Notes: a model not told the origin generated them from the letters alone. Positions 8,622 to 17,978 are shown, numbered from the stretch's first letter. The stretch is 64,000 bases of DNA from Massilia sp. MS-15 (GCF_020176695.1 NZ_JAIWIA010000007.1:226298-290297); one strand, 5' to 3'. Made by a program: numbers and translations.

Positions 8622-8837
8622 TTATTGGAATTGCCGAATCCGGAAAATTCCAGTTGGCACGCATTTTAGTGTAAATCGCTCATCGCCAGCGAACTTTTTC
8701 TGGATGTTGTATTGACGCGTGGCGTGCCTGTGGAGGGCGGCGAACAGGTGCGCCAAGCGTAGGGACAAAACGCGGCGCTTTGGCGTATATTGGCAATCAG
8801 GCCAGACGTGTTACCGTTCGAAAGGGAAAACAAAACC

Positions 8838-10208
8838 ATGACCCATGAAGTAATCGATGCCCTTATTTCTCCGGAAGGCCGGCTCGAAGTCCTGTCGAAA
8901 GCCGAAGTCGCCAAGCTGCTCGACACCAGCAAGCGGGGCCTGTACGACGTGTTCCGCAAGTGCGCGCTCGCCGTGCTCAATTCAGGCAGCTCGATCGACG
9001 ATGGCAAGGAGCTGCTGGAGCGCTACCGCGATTTCGACATCAACATCCTGCAGCGCGAGCGCGGCATCAAGCTCGACATCCGCAGCGCGCCGGTGCACGC
9101 CTTCGTCGACGGCAGGATGATCCGCGGTATCCACGAGCACCTGTTCTCGGTGCTGCGCGATATCGTGTATGTGCATTTCGAAGTTACCGACAATCCGAAG
9201 TTCGACCTGAACCGCCCGGAAGGCATTACCGACGCGGTATTCCACATCCTGCGCAACGCCAACGTGCTGCAGCCGCAGCGCAATCCGAACATGGTGGTGT
9301 GCTGGGGCGGCCATTCGATCAACCGGGTCGAGTACACCTATACCAAGGAAGTCGGCTACGCGCTCGGCCTGCGCGAGCTCGATATCTGCACCGGTTGCGG
9401 CCCGGGCGCGATGAAGGGCCCGATGAAGGGCGCCGCCATCGGCCACTCGAAGCAGCGCATCCGCGGCGGACGCTATCTCGGCATCTCGGAGCCGGGCATC
9501 ATCGCGGCTGAATCGCCGAACCCGATCGTCAACGACCTGGTCATCATGCCCGACATCGAGAAGCGCCTGGAAGCGTTTGTCCGCACCGGGCACGGCATCG
9601 TCGTGTTCCCGGGCGGGGCCGGCACCGCCGAAGAGATCCTGTACATCCTCGGCATCCTGCTGCATCCGGAGAACGCCGAGATGCCCTTCCCGCTGGTGTT
9701 TACGGGACCCGCCTCGGCACGTGCCTACTTCGACCAGATCGACCACTTCATCGGGCTCACCCTGGGCGAGGCTGCGCGGCGACGCTACAAGATCATCGTC
9801 GACGATCCGGAAGCGGTGGCGCGCGAGATGGACGGCGGCATCAAGGCGGTGCGCGAGTTCCGCAAGGCCCACAGCGACGCCTATTACTTCAACTGGCGCC
9901 TGCGCATCGACCCGGAATTCCAGAAACCCTTCCGTCCGACCCACGAGAACATGCGCAACCTGAACCTGCACCGCAACCAGGCGCCGCACCTGCTGGCGGC
10001 CGACCTGCGGCGCGCCTTCTCGGGCATCGTGGCGGGTAACGTGAAGGAGGAAGGGATCCGCGCGATCGAGCAGTACGGCAAGTACGAGATCCAGGGCGAG
10101 AGCGCGATCATGGAACCGATGGATGCGCTGCTGGCCTCGTTCGTGGAGCAGAGCCGGATGAAACTGCCGGGCAAGGCCTACACGCCCTGCTATACGATCG
10201 TTCAGTAG
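8838..10208 (+). CDS. ppnN: Pyrimidine/purine nucleotide 5'-monophosphate nucleosidase PpnN (LOG family)
   Basis: 456 residues, matching the E. coli PpnN (YgdH) length and layout: an N-terminal domain, a central Rossmann LOG domain and a C-terminal domain. The LOG domain shows CTGCGPGAMKGPMKGA and, at about residues 258-266, PGGAGTAEE, the nucleotide-binding/catalytic motif. The enzyme splits nucleoside monophosphates to base and ribose 5-phosphate, and in E. coli it is activated by (p)ppGpp. The start at 8838 follows AAAGGGAAA; an upstream ATG at 8790 lacks a site. The stop codon TAG (10206-10208) belongs to the GTAG head of a REP repeat. Confidence 0.92.
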   Translation: MTHEVIDALISPEGRLEVLSKAEVAKLLDTSKRGLYDVFRKCALAVLNSGSSIDDGKELLERYRDFDINILQRERGIKLDIRSAPVHAFVDGRMIRGIHEHLFSVLRDIVYVHFEVTDNPKFDLNRPEGITDAVFHILRNANVLQPQRNPNMVVCWGGHSINRVEYTYTKEVGYALGLRELDICTGCGPGAMKGPMKGAAIGHSKQRIRGGRYLGISEPGIIAAESPNPIVNDLVIMPDIEKRLEAFVRTGHGIVVFPGGAGTAEEILYILGILLHPENAEMPFPLVFTGPASARAYFDQIDHFIGLTLGEAARRRYKIIVDDPEAVAREMDGGIKAVREFRKAHSDAYYFNWRLRIDPEFQKPFRPTHENMRNLNLHRNQAPHLLAADLRRAFSGIVAGNVKEEGIRAIEQYGKYEIQGESAIMEPMDALLASFVEQSRMKLPGKAYTPCYTIVQ

Positions 10209-10235
10209 GGTGGGCGGGTTTCCCGCCCACGCGGT
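10205..10235 (+). repeat. GTAG-type REP palindrome, copy 3
   Basis: GTAGGGTGGGCGGG, a short loop, then CCCGCCCACGCGGT. Its TAG is the ppnN stop codon. It is the short-loop form, a near-perfect hairpin. Confidence 0.82.
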
Positions 10236-10283
10236 CGACCAGCTGCGAAATCATCGCGTGCGGCTTTCCATCGGCTAACTATC

Positions 10284-10314
10284 ACCGCGTGGGCGGCGTA
10301 GCCGCCCACCCTAC
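10284..10314 (-). repeat. GTAG-type REP palindrome, copy 4 (inverted partner of copy 3)
   Basis: On the minus strand it reads GTAGGGTGGGCGGC, a 3-4 base loop, then GCCGCCCACGCGGT. It forms an inverted doublet with copy 3, 48 bases away, between ppnN and the downstream end of lysS. Confidence 0.82.
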
Positions 10315-10337
10315 GCCCCCTTAACTGAACGGCATTA

Positions 10338-10356
10338 CGGCCGAGGCCGCTTTTTT
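10338..10356 (+). terminator. Possible terminator after ppnN
   Basis: CGGCC and GGCCG can pair with a very small loop and are followed by CTTTTTT on the plus strand. The stem is short, so the call is tentative. Confidence 0.4.
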
Positions 10357-10373
10357 CATGAGCACAATATCGC

Positions 10374-11909
10374 TCAGTCTTCCTTGCGCAGGTGCGGGAA
10401 TAGCAGCACGTCGCGAATGTTCGGCGAATCCGTGATCAGCATCATCAGGCGGTCGATGCCGATGCCGCAGCCGCCGGCCGGCGGCATGCCGTATTCGAGC
10501 GCGCGGATGTAATCGGCGTCGTAGAACATCGCTTCGTCGTCGCCTGCGTCCTTGGCCGCCACCTGCGACAGGAAGCGCGCGGCCTGGTCTTCCGGATCGT
10601 TCAGTTCCGAGAAGCCGTTGGCGATCTCGCGGCCCACCATGAACAGCTCGAAGCGCTCGGTGATGCCTTCACGGCTGTCCGAGGCGCGCGCCAGCGGCGA
10701 CACTTCCACCGGATAGTCGATGATGAAGGTCGGTTCCCACAGCAGGGCTTCGGCGGTCTCTTCGAACAGGGCCAGCTGCAGCGCGCCCAGGCCGGACGTC
10801 GCGAAGGGCTTGACGCCGAACTTCAGCAGTTCCTGCTTCAGGAAGCTCATGTCGTTCAGCTGCTCGGCCGTGTAACCCGGCGCGTACTTGTCGATCGCTT
10901 CGACGATGGTCAGGCGCTGGAACGGCTTGGACAGGTCGAGTTCGCGGCCACCATAGGTGAGTACGGCGCTACCGTTCGAATCGATCGCGGCCTGGCGGAT
11001 CACCTGCTCGGTGAAGTCCATGATCCACTTGTAGTCGGTGTAGGCCGCATAGAATTCCATCATCGTGAATTCCGGGTTGTGACGGACCGACACGCCCTCG
11101 TTGCGGAAGTTGCGGTTGATCTCGAACACGCGGTCGAAGCCGCCCACCACCAGGCGCTTCAGGTAGAGCTCGGGCGCGATGCGCAGGTACATTTCCATGT
11201 CCAGCGCCTTGTGGTGGGTGATGAAGGGCTTGGCCGCGGCGCCGCCCGGGATCGGGTGCAGCATCGGGGTCTCGACTTCCATGAAGCCGTGCTTTTCCAT
11301 GAAGCGCCGCATCGAGGACATGGCGGCGGTGCGCGCCTTGAAGGTACGGCGTGTCTCTTCGTTCATGATCAGGTCGACGTAGCGCTGGCGGTACTTGGTC
11401 TCCTGGTCGGCCAGGCCGTGGAACTTGTCCGGCAGCGGGCGCAGGGCCTTGGCGATCAGGCGCAGCTCCGTGACCTTGATGGTCAGTTCCTCGACCTTGG
11501 TCTTGAACAGGGTGCCTTCGACGCCCAGGATGTCGCCCAGGTCGTAGGAACGCAGCGCTTCCATCGCTTCTTCACCGGCGGAGTCCACCGTGATGTAGAT
11601 CTGGATGCGGCCCGAGGCCATCGGGCCCGAGCTGTCCTGCAGGGTGGCGAAGGCGGCCTTCTTGCCGGCTTCGCGGCGCAGCATCATGCGGCCGGCCAGC
11701 TTGACGGCAACCGGTTCCGCTTCCAGCTCTTCGCGGGTCTTGCCCTTGTAGGTCTCGACCAGGTCGGCGGCCTTGTCCTGCGGGACGAAGTCGTTCGGGA
11801 AGGGGTTGCCCTGCTGGCGCAGCGCGGCCAGCTTGGCGCGGCGCTCGGCCATGATCTTGTTCTCGTCGAGCGCCGGCACCGGCGTCTGGTCTTGGTTTTC
11901 CGTAGTCAT
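10374..11909 (-). CDS. lysS: Lysyl-tRNA synthetase, class II
   Basis: Charges tRNA-Lys with lysine in the cytoplasm. The 511-residue protein has an N-terminal OB-fold anticodon-binding domain (about 65-180) and the class II catalytic core. Motif 2 is [13 protein letters not shown] and motif 3 is [12 protein letters not shown] near the C-terminus. Length is typical. It is the last gene of a prfB-HAD-lysS minus-strand unit, 28 bases after the HAD gene. The prfB-lysS pairing is conserved in many proteobacteria. Confidence 0.97.
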   Translation of the reverse strand: MTTENQDQTPVPALDENKIMAERRAKLAALRQQGNPFPNDFVPQDKAADLVETYKGKTREELEAEPVAVKLAGRMMLRREAGKKAAFATLQDSSGPMASGRIQIYITVDSAGEEAMEALRSYDLGDILGVEGTLFKTKVEELTIKVTELRLIAKALRPLPDKFHGLADQETKYRQRYVDLIMNEETRRTFKARTAAMSSMRRFMEKHGFMEVETPMLHPIPGGAAAKPFITHHKALDMEMYLRIAPELYLKRLVVGGFDRVFEINRNFRNEGVSVRHNPEFTMMEFYAAYTDYKWIMDFTEQVIRQAAIDSNGSAVLTYGGRELDLSKPFQRLTIVEAIDKYAPGYTAEQLNDMSFLKQELLKFGVKPFATSGLGALQLALFEETAEALLWEPTFIIDYPVEVSPLARASDSREGITERFELFMVGREIANGFSELNDPEDQAARFLSQVAAKDAGDDEAMFYDADYIRALEYGMPPAGGCGIGIDRLMMLITDSPNIRDVLLFPHLRKED

Positions 11910-11937
11910 GATGGGATGGACTGTTTTTGTAGGTTGT

Positions 11938-12612
11938 TTAGGCGAACAGCAGTTCGGCCTTCAGTTCGCCGAAGTCGCGCACGATGGCGATGACGTTGTC
12001 GAAACCGGTAAACGCTTCAGGTGGCAGGGTGGTTGTCAGGATGACGCAGGACATGCCGGCGCGGCGCGCCGCTTCCACGCCCAGCGGCGCGTCCTCGAAC
12101 ACGATGCAGTGTTCGGGCGCCACGCCGCACAGCGCGGCCGCCTTCAGGAACACGTCCGGATGCGGCTTGCCGCGCGCGACATCAAGCGCGCCGACGATGG
12201 CGTCGAAGTGGCGGCGCAGGTCCAGGCCGTCGAGGGTGAAGGCGACGTTGGCCGGCGGGGCGGCGGTGCCGACCGCCAGTTTCACGCCGTGCGCCTTCGC
12301 CCTTGCGACCAGGGCATCGAAGCCGGCGACGGCCGCCAGGTGCGGCGCGTACAGCTCGCGGTACACCGATTCCTTCTCGTGGTTCAGCTGCGCGACTTCG
12401 TCATCGGGCAGGTGCTCGCCAAGATAGCTGCGGATGATTTCGCCGCCCTGGCGCCCAGCCGTCGCACGGAAGAATTCCTCGGCGTCGATGGCGCGGCCAC
12501 GGCGTGCGAAGAAGGTGATCCACGAGTCCGAGTGGAAGCCCATGTTGTCGACGATGGTACCGTCCATGTCGAACAGGAAGGCCCGCGAAGGCGTCGCAAA
12601 AGCGGCTGTCAT
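11938..12612 (-). CDS. HAD-superfamily phosphatase (subfamily IA, beta-phosphoglucomutase-like)
   Basis: 224 residues. HAD motif I is [10 protein letters not shown] (about residues 14-23) with both catalytic Asp residues. Motif III Lys is in the GKPHPD segment, and motif IV is [11 protein letters not shown] cap domain lies between motifs I and II. Members remove phosphate from small phosphorylated metabolites or act as beta-phosphoglucomutases, and the substrate cannot be read from sequence. It lies 3 bases downstream of prfB and 28 bases upstream of lysS, so it is co-transcribed with translation genes. Confidence 0.88.
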   Translation of the reverse strand: MTAAFATPSRAFLFDMDGTIVDNMGFHSDSWITFFARRGRAIDAEEFFRATAGRQGGEIIRSYLGEHLPDDEVAQLNHEKESVYRELYAPHLAAVAGFDALVARAKAHGVKLAVGTAAPPANVAFTLDGLDLRRHFDAIVGALDVARGKPHPDVFLKAAALCGVAPEHCIVFEDAPLGVEAARRAGMSCVILTTTLPPEAFTGFDNVIAIVRDFGELKAELLFA

Positions 12613-12615
12613 CGC

Positions 12616-13720
12616 TTACACGCCCTGCTTGAGCGAGGCCGAGATGAAGTCGTCCAGGTCGCCGTCCAGCACGTTCTTGGTGTTGCCGGTTTCGAAACCG
12701 GTGCGCAGGTCCTTGATGCGCGACTGGTCCAGCACGTAGGAGCGGATCTGGTGGCCCCAGCCGACGTCGGTCTTGGAGTCTTCCAGCTTCTGCTGCTCGC
12801 TCATGCGGTTGCGCAGCTCGAGTTCGTACAGCTTGGCGCGCAGCATGTCCCAGGCCTCGGCCTTGTTGCGGTGCTGCGAGCGGTCGTTCTGGCACTGCAC
12901 CACGATGCCCGACGGGGCGTGCGTCAGGCGCACCGCGGAGTCGGTCTTGTTGATGTGCTGGCCGCCGGCGCCGGATGCGCGGTAGGTATCGATGCGCACG
13001 TCGGCCGGGTTGATCTCGATTTCGATCGAGTCGTCCACTTCCGGATACACGAACAGCGAGGTGAACGAGGTGTGGCGGCCGTTGGCCGAGTCGAACGGCG
13101 ACTTGCGTACCAGGCGGTGCACGCCGGTCTCGGTGCGCAGGTGGCCGTAGGCGTACTCGCCGTCGACCTTGATGGTCGCGGTCTTGATGCCCGCGACTTC
13201 ACCCTCGGACTGTTCCAGGATCTCGGCCTTGAAACCCTTGCGTTCGCAGTAGCGCAGGTACTGGCGCAGCAGCATCGAGGCCCAGTCCTGGGCTTCGGTG
13301 CCGCCGGCGCCGGCCTGGATGTCGATGAAGCAGTTCGCATGGTCCATCGGGTTGCTGAACATGCGGCGGAATTCCATCGATTCGATGATCTTCTGGATCG
13401 CCTCGGCGTCGCCGCCGATCGATTCGAGCGTGTCGTGGTCGCCTTCTTCCTTGGCCATCTCGAACAGGTCGGTCGCATCCGCGAGGTCGGCCCTGGCCTT
13501 CTCGAGCGTCAGCACGACGGCTTCGAGGGCCTTCTTTTCCTTGCCGAGGTCCTGGGCCCGCTTCTGGTCGTTCCAGACGGTCGGGTCTTCGAGTTCCTGG
13601 TTGACCTGCTCTAGTTTCTCCGACTTGCGATCGAAGTCAAAGATACCTCCGAAGTTCGGCTTCACGGCTGGTCAGGTCGTTCAGCAGGGAGGAAATGGCA
13701 TTGATGCGTTCAGCTTCCAT
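12616..13720 (-). CDS. prfB: Peptide chain release factor 2, expressed by programmed +1 frameshift
   Basis: Recognises UGA and UAA and releases the finished peptide on the ribosome. The product is 367 residues: 27 codons from ATG at 13720 ([10 protein letters not shown] to RRYL), then an in-frame TGA at 13637-13639, then a +1 shift onto GAC and the long second frame ([12 protein letters not shown] onward). The stop-recognition motif SPF ([10 protein letters not shown]) and the catalytic GGQ ([12 protein letters not shown]) are both present. A start inside the second frame would omit the conserved N-terminus and is an artefact. First gene of the prfB-HAD-lysS unit. Confidence 0.96.
13636..13650 (-). 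promoter_or_regulatory. prfB programmed +1 frameshift site
   Basis: On the minus strand the sequence is GGAGG TAT CTT TGA C: an internal Shine-Dalgarno-like element three bases before the CTT-TGA-C slippery site. This is the same architecture as in E. coli prfB. Low RF2 lets the ribosome pause at UGA and slip, so the factor controls its own synthesis. Confidence 0.95.
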
Positions 13721-13759
13721 GGTCTTTGGCAGTCTTCTAAGAGGTTTAAACGTGCATTG

Positions 13760-13775
13760 AATCGAACCTTCGATT
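13760..13775. promoter_or_regulatory. Palindrome in the prfB-cpdB divergent region
   Basis: AATCGAA and TTCGATT are perfect inverted arms separated by CC, in the 168-base space between two divergently transcribed genes. It could be an operator; no regulator is known. Confidence 0.25.
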
Positions 13776-13888
13776 ATACCCGAGGACGGCGCCGGGGATG
13801 GCGTATCCAGGGCCGCAGCCACAGGCCTCCCTTGCCCGGAAGCGCCGTACTGGCATATCATCGCCCGGTTTTGTTCCGTTCTTTCCCC

Positions 13889-15916
13889 ATGGCCACTCAC
13901 TTGCCTTACCAAATTTGCATCGCGCTGCTTCCGGCGCTCCTCAGCGTTCCCGCGCTGGCCGCCAAGCCAGCCAAGCCAGCCAGGGCGGCGGCCGGTACCA
14001 CCGTCAGCCTGGCGCTGCTGGAAACGACCGACCTGCATGCGAACGTCGTGGGCTACGACTACTACAAGCTGGCGCCCGAACCCTCGCATGGCCTGGACCG
14101 CACCGCGACCCTGATCCGGCAGGCGCGCGCGGAATTCCCGAACACCCTGCTGCTCGACAATGGCGACACCATCCAGGGCACCGCGCTGGCCGACTACCAG
14201 GCCCAGGTCAAGCCGGTGGGCTGCGGCGAGACGCTCGGCATCTACAAGGTGATGAACGGCCTGAAGTACGACGGCGCGGGGATCGGCAACCACGAGTTCA
14301 ACTACGGACTGGCCTTCCTTGGCCAGGTAACCGGCAAGCGCTTCCAGGTGGCCGGCGTGGAGCAGCCGCGGCGCTGCGCCGGCCCGGCTTTCCCGATGGT
14401 GCTGGCCAACGTGGTCAGCGCGAAGACCAACAAGCCGCTGTTCGCACCTTACGCGATCATCGAGAAGCAGGTGCAGGCGCTGGACGCCGCCGGCAAGCCG
14501 GTGCGCGCCCAGTTGCGGGTAGGAATCATCGGCTTCGCGCCGCCCACCATCATGGAATGGGACAGGCGCTGGCTGGAAGGCCGGGTGTATACACAGGGCG
14601 TGGTCGAGGCGGCCCGGCGCTACGTGCCGGAGATGCGCCGCAAGGGCGCCGACCTGGTGGTCGCCATCTCGCACGGCGGCCTGGACGCCAGTCCGTACAG
14701 CCCGGCCATGGAAAACGCCAACTGGCATCTGGCGAAGGTGGAAGGCATCGACGCCATGTTGCTGGGCCACTCGCACCAGCTGTTCCCGAACGCGGACAGC
14801 ACGGTCCCGCAGTTCAACCTGCCGGGAGTGGACAAGGCGAAGGGCCTGGTGCACGGCGTGCCCACCGTGATGCCCAACCTGTGGGGCAAGCACCTGGGCG
14901 TGATCCAGCTGCAGCTGCGCCACGACGGCAAGCGCTGGCTGGTCGAACGCGAGCGCACGGTGGTGCAGGCACGCGCCGCCCAGACCGGTGCGAAAAGCTT
15001 CGTCGACGCCGACCCGGCCGTCATGCGGCTGGTGCAGGCGGAGCACGAGGCCACCATCCGCTACGTGAAGACCCCGGTGGGCGCGACCGAGTTCCGCATG
15101 TCGAGCTATTTCGCCGATGTCGGTGACGTCTCGGCGCTGCAGGTGGTCAACCAGGCCCAGACCGCGTACGTGCAGGACTACGTGGCCGCCAACCTGCCGC
15201 AGTACAAGGACCTGCCGGTGCTGTCGATGACGGCGCCGTTCAAGAGCGGCGTGGCCGGCGCGGCCGACTACACCGATGTGCAGGCCGGTCCGCTGGCGCT
15301 GAACAATGCGGCCGACCTCTACCTGTACCCGAATGCCCTGTATGCGGTGAAGGTCGACGGCGCCGGCCTCAAGGCCTGGCTGGAAAAGGCGGCGCAGCGC
15401 TTCCGCACCATCGATCCGGCCGAGACGGCGCCGCAGCAACTGGTGAACCTGGACGTGGCCAGCTACAACTTCGACACCCCCACCTCGAGCGAGCTGCGCT
15501 ACGAGATCGACGTCACCCGCGCGCCGGGCGAACGCATCCGCGAGCTGAGCTGGCACGGCCGGCCGGTGGCGGCGGACCAGGAATTCCTGGTCGCGACCAA
15601 CAACTACCGCGCCAGCGGCGGTGGCCACTGCCCGGGCCTGGACGGCAGCAAGACCGTGATCGCCTCGCCCGACAACAGCCGCGACGTCTTGATCGCCTAT
15701 GTCCGCAAGGCCGGGCAGCTGACCCGCGCGGCCAACGCCTCCAGCCGCAGCTGGCGCTTCACGCCGGTGAAGACGGCCGGGCCGGTGGTGTTCCCGTCGG
15801 CGCCCGGCATGGCGGCGCTGGCCGCGCAAGCGGGCCTGCGCGGCGTGCAGCAGGTGGCGGCCGACGATGGCCGCGGCAAGGGCGTCGCGCTGTACGCGAT
15901 CGACCTGTCGCAATGA
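13889..15916 (+). CDS. Periplasmic 2',3'-cyclic-nucleotide 2'-phosphodiesterase/3'-nucleotidase (CpdB-like)
   Basis: 675-residue exported metallophosphoesterase. The start at 13889 gives a clear signal peptide ending near ALAAKP (about residue 25). The N-terminal calcineurin-like domain carries LLETTDLHAN, DNGDTIQG, GNHEFNYG and GHSHQLFP, which ligate the two metals. The C-terminal 5'-nucleotidase domain (about 370-580) binds the nucleotide base. The family hydrolyses cyclic nucleotides and 3'-nucleotides in the periplasm for scavenging. It overlaps by 4 bases (ATGA) with the next gene, so the two are translationally coupled. It lies between prfB and recJ, which are often adjacent in relatives. 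Confidence 0.9.
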   Translation: MATHLPYQICIALLPALLSVPALAAKPAKPARAAAGTTVSLALLETTDLHANVVGYDYYKLAPEPSHGLDRTATLIRQARAEFPNTLLLDNGDTIQGTALADYQAQVKPVGCGETLGIYKVMNGLKYDGAGIGNHEFNYGLAFLGQVTGKRFQVAGVEQPRRCAGPAFPMVLANVVSAKTNKPLFAPYAIIEKQVQALDAAGKPVRAQLRVGIIGFAPPTIMEWDRRWLEGRVYTQGVVEAARRYVPEMRRKGADLVVAISHGGLDASPYSPAMENANWHLAKVEGIDAMLLGHSHQLFPNADSTVPQFNLPGVDKAKGLVHGVPTVMPNLWGKHLGVIQLQLRHDGKRWLVERERTVVQARAAQTGAKSFVDADPAVMRLVQAEHEATIRYVKTPVGATEFRMSSYFADVGDVSALQVVNQAQTAYVQDYVAANLPQYKDLPVLSMTAPFKSGVAGAADYTDVQAGPLALNNAADLYLYPNALYAVKVDGAGLKAWLEKAAQRFRTIDPAETAPQQLVNLDVASYNFDTPTSSELRYEIDVTRAPGERIRELSWHGRPVAADQEFLVATNNYRASGGGHCPGLDGSKTVIASPDNSRDVLIAYVRKAGQLTRAANASSRSWRFTPVKTAGPVVFPSAPGMAALAAQAGLRGVQQVAADDGRGKGVALYAIDLSQ

Positions 15917-16326
15917 AGCGCAGGCTGGGCGCGGCGCTGGCGGCGCTGGTAATGGCCACCCTGCTCCAGGCGCCGCTGGCGGGAACGGCCTGGGCCCAGC
16001 ACGGCGACGAAGGCGACCTCGCGTTCCGGCGCGCGCTGGCCTACCGCGCCGGCGGCGACGCGGCGCTGGCCGCGCACTGGCTGCAGGTGGCCGCCGGGCG
16101 CGGCATGCCGGAAGCGATGTTCCTGCTGGCCGGCATGTTGCTCGAAGGGGCAGGGGTGGCGAGGGACGAAGCGGCCGCGCGGCGCTGGCTGCAGGCGGCG
16201 GCCGAGCTGGATTACCCGGAAGCCTGGCAGCAGCTGGGCATGCTGGAACCAGACCCGGAAAAGGCGAACCAGTACATGCGGCGCGCGGCGCACGCGCTCT
16301 CGCACCGCGCCGGGATGAGGCGCTAG
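15913..16326 (+). CDS. Small exported Sel1-repeat protein
   Basis: 137 residues. A signal peptide (MKRRLGAALAALVMATLLQ, cleavage near AWA-QH) is followed by two to three Sel1-like units with the AxxWLQxAAxxGxPEAxxxLAxMLxxGxGV pattern. Its start lies in the ATGA overlap with the nucleotidase gene, pointing to coupled translation. Function unknown; a periplasmic binding partner of the nucleotidase is one inference. Confidence 0.75.
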   Translation: MKRRLGAALAALVMATLLQAPLAGTAWAQHGDEGDLAFRRALAYRAGGDAALAAHWLQVAAGRGMPEAMFLLAGMLLEGAGVARDEAAARRWLQAAAELDYPEAWQQLGMLEPDPEKANQYMRRAAHALSHRAGMRR

Positions 16327-16337
16327 GCGCGCCGCCC

Positions 16338-16658
16338 TCAGTGCAGCTGGCGCCGTTGCGGCTGCACCAGCACGAAGGGGCTCACCACCGAGGCCCACAG
16401 CGTCGCGTCGGCCGCGGTCCAGGCCTGGGCCTGGGTGTCGCTCACCTTGGCCACCGACCCCGCCGCCATCCAGGTGCCGATGCTGTCCTTGTCGTCGTGC
16501 GCGATGCGCAGGGCGACATCGATCAGGTCGAGTTCCTCGCTGACCCAGATCACCGCGCCGCTGGCGAAGTGGCGTTCCAGTTCGCTCCACTTCACGCGCG
16601 CGGTCTCGCGGTTGATCTTGTCGTGCAGTTCGGTGTCTTTGTCAGGATTGGTCTTCAT
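16338..16658 (-). CDS. DUF2288-family protein
   Basis: 106 residues, soluble. The pattern ELHDKINRETARVKWSELER, AVIWVSEELDLIDVA and KVSDTQAQAW matches the short DUF2288 family found across proteobacteria. Function unknown. The start follows GAAGCAG. A five-unit heptamer tandem repeat lies directly upstream. It is convergent with the Sel1 gene, 11 bases apart. Confidence 0.8.
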   Translation of the reverse strand: MKTNPDKDTELHDKINRETARVKWSELERHFASGAVIWVSEELDLIDVALRIAHDDKDSIGTWMAAGSVAKVSDTQAQAWTAADATLWASVVSPFVLVQPQRRQLH

Positions 16659-16667
16659 CTGCTTCTA

Positions 16668-16702
16668 TGCTTGTTGCTTGTTGCTTGTCGCTTGTTGCTG
16701 GT
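16668..16702. repeat. Heptanucleotide tandem repeat, five units
   Basis: Units TGCTTGT, TGCTTGT, TGCTTGT, CGCTTGT and TGCTGGT fill exactly the space between the RES toxin stop and the leader of DUF2288. Units 4 and 5 carry single changes. Such short repeats can change copy number by slippage. Confidence 0.85.
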
Positions 16703-17392
16703 TCAGGTGATCTCGACCGCCGGTTGCGGCGAACCCCGCCATGTTAACCGATAGGTCTGCGCCTTGCGCACATTGCCCACCAGTGCGGGACGGAAGCAGG
16801 CCAGGTTGGTGCCGCCCGGATGGCGCACGCTCGGGTAGATGATGCCCATCGAGCCGCATTCCAGCAGTTCAAGCGCCAGCGCCTGCGAGGCGATGTAGCT
16901 GCTTGGGTCCAGGCAGGCCTCGAAGTCGGACAGGCCGCGCAGGTCGTGGAAGCTGGCGTTGAAGTCGGCCAGCAGCATCTGGTAGCTGACGCTGTCGTCG
17001 AAGCGCCCGATCTCGGCGTATTCGACTGTCTTGTGGAACACCACTTCGGCCAGTGCCGTCTCGGCCGCGAAGGCGCAGTACCAGGCGCCGCGCTCGCCGT
17101 CGTTGAAGCGGCTGCCTTCCGGACGCGCATAGGTGAAGGCGGCGTTCACGATGCGGAAGTTGGGCAGGCCGAACACCAGCTCGTCCACGCCGATGCCGGG
17201 CAGCAGGCCGGATTCGCCGCGCAGGCGTTCGTTGGTGGCGTTGTCGAGCTCGAACAGGTCGCGCAGCACGGCGTCGTTGTCCGCCAGCGGGGCCAGTACC
17301 GAGTCCTCCGCATCGGCGAAGCGGGAGGGAATCAGGCGGCAGGTGTCGAACTGGCGTAGCGGGGTAAGGCGGGGTAGCAGCGCCAAGATCAC
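16703..17392 (-). CDS. RES-domain toxin (ParT/Res type NAD-acting toxin)
   Basis: 229 residues. The RES fold is recognised by a conserved Arg in GSRFNDGERGAWYCA, the Glu in AAETALAEVVFH, and the C-terminal GIIYPSVRHPGGTNLACF segment, which contribute to the NAD-binding site. Known members either destroy NAD or ADP-ribosylate a target such as phosphoribosyl pyrophosphate synthetase, stopping growth. The start is GTG at 17392, overlapping the TGA of the antitoxin by 4 bases; an upstream ATG would lie inside the antitoxin in another frame. Order antitoxin-toxin is usual for Xre/RES pairs. Confidence 0.9.
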   Translation of the reverse strand: MILALLPRLTPLRQFDTCRLIPSRFADAEDSVLAPLADNDAVLRDLFELDNATNERLRGESGLLPGIGVDELVFGLPNFRIVNAAFTYARPEGSRFNDGERGAWYCAFAAETALAEVVFHKTVEYAEIGRFDDSVSYQMLLADFNASFHDLRGLSDFEACLDPSSYIASQALALELLECGSMGIIYPSVRHPGGTNLACFRPALVGNVRKAQTYRLTWRGSPQPAVEIT

Positions 17393-17826
17393 AGGCCTCC
17401 CCGGCGCGCGTCGAGCAGCTTGCGCACCGTCTGCATCGCCAGCAGGCCGCCGCCCAGCATCGCCGCCAGCGGCGTACGGCCGGCAAACACGGCGTTGGTA
17501 TTCGGCAGGTGCACCCATTCGTCGGCCAGCGCGTCGCCGTACAGGATGTGCAGGGCCTTGTAGATGCCGAGCAGGTAGGAGATGCGGGTGATGCGGTCCA
17601 CTTCCAGTACCCGGTCCGGGTTCTTCTTCCAGTCGTACCAGGTGGACGAGGACAGGCCGCCGAGCAGTTCGCGCGCGTCGTCGTCGCGCAGCTTCCAGGC
17701 CGCGGCCAGCTTGAAGAATCCCAGCAGGGCCGAACGCGACAGGCGCTCGCGCTCGGCACGCGAGTTCAGGTCGGTCAGCACCGCCGGCTCATAGCGGCTG
17801 CGCGGGTAGGAGTAGGCCAGGTTCAT
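17389..17826 (-). CDS. Xre/MbcA/ParS-family antitoxin (DUF2384)
   Basis: 145 residues, with an N-terminal helix-turn-helix-like region (about 25-75) and a C-terminal toxin-binding part ending in a DUF2384-type segment (LPNTNAVFAGRTPLAAMLGGG). The family neutralises RES toxins by covering their active site and represses its own operon. It is followed by the toxin with a 4-base overlap. A near-consensus promoter with an inverted repeat between its -35 and -10 lies just upstream, which fits autoregulation. Confidence 0.9.
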   Translation of the reverse strand: MNLAYSYPRSRYEPAVLTDLNSRAERERLSRSALLGFFKLAAAWKLRDDDARELLGGLSSSTWYDWKKNPDRVLEVDRITRISYLLGIYKALHILYGDALADEWVHLPNTNAVFAGRTPLAAMLGGGLLAMQTVRKLLDARRGGL

Positions 17827-17849
17827 CGTGATTCTCCGTAATTGGATTC

Positions 17850-17878
17850 GTTATACTCCGGTTTCGGAATCCTGGCAA
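17850..17878 (-). promoter_or_regulatory. Promoter of the Xre/RES toxin-antitoxin operon with embedded operator
   Basis: On the minus strand TTGCCA, a 17-base spacer and TATAAC form a sigma-70 promoter. TCCGAAACCGGA, an inverted repeat of TCCG/CGGA (17857-17868), lies in the spacer, where the antitoxin could block RNA polymerase. Confidence 0.7.
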
Positions 17879-17978
17879 GGATTGGTTGTCAGCATGGTAT
17901 GCCCGTGCCAGAATTGCCGGTCTTGCTGTATAGAAAAGCTTCAGCAAAGCCCCTACAACACATAGGAGACCGACACCG

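Noticed and set aside
12616..13665. prfB starting at the second-frame codon (MKPNFGGIF)
   Set aside because: The true N-terminus and the frameshift site explain the gene; that start lies upstream of the shift site in the wrong frame.
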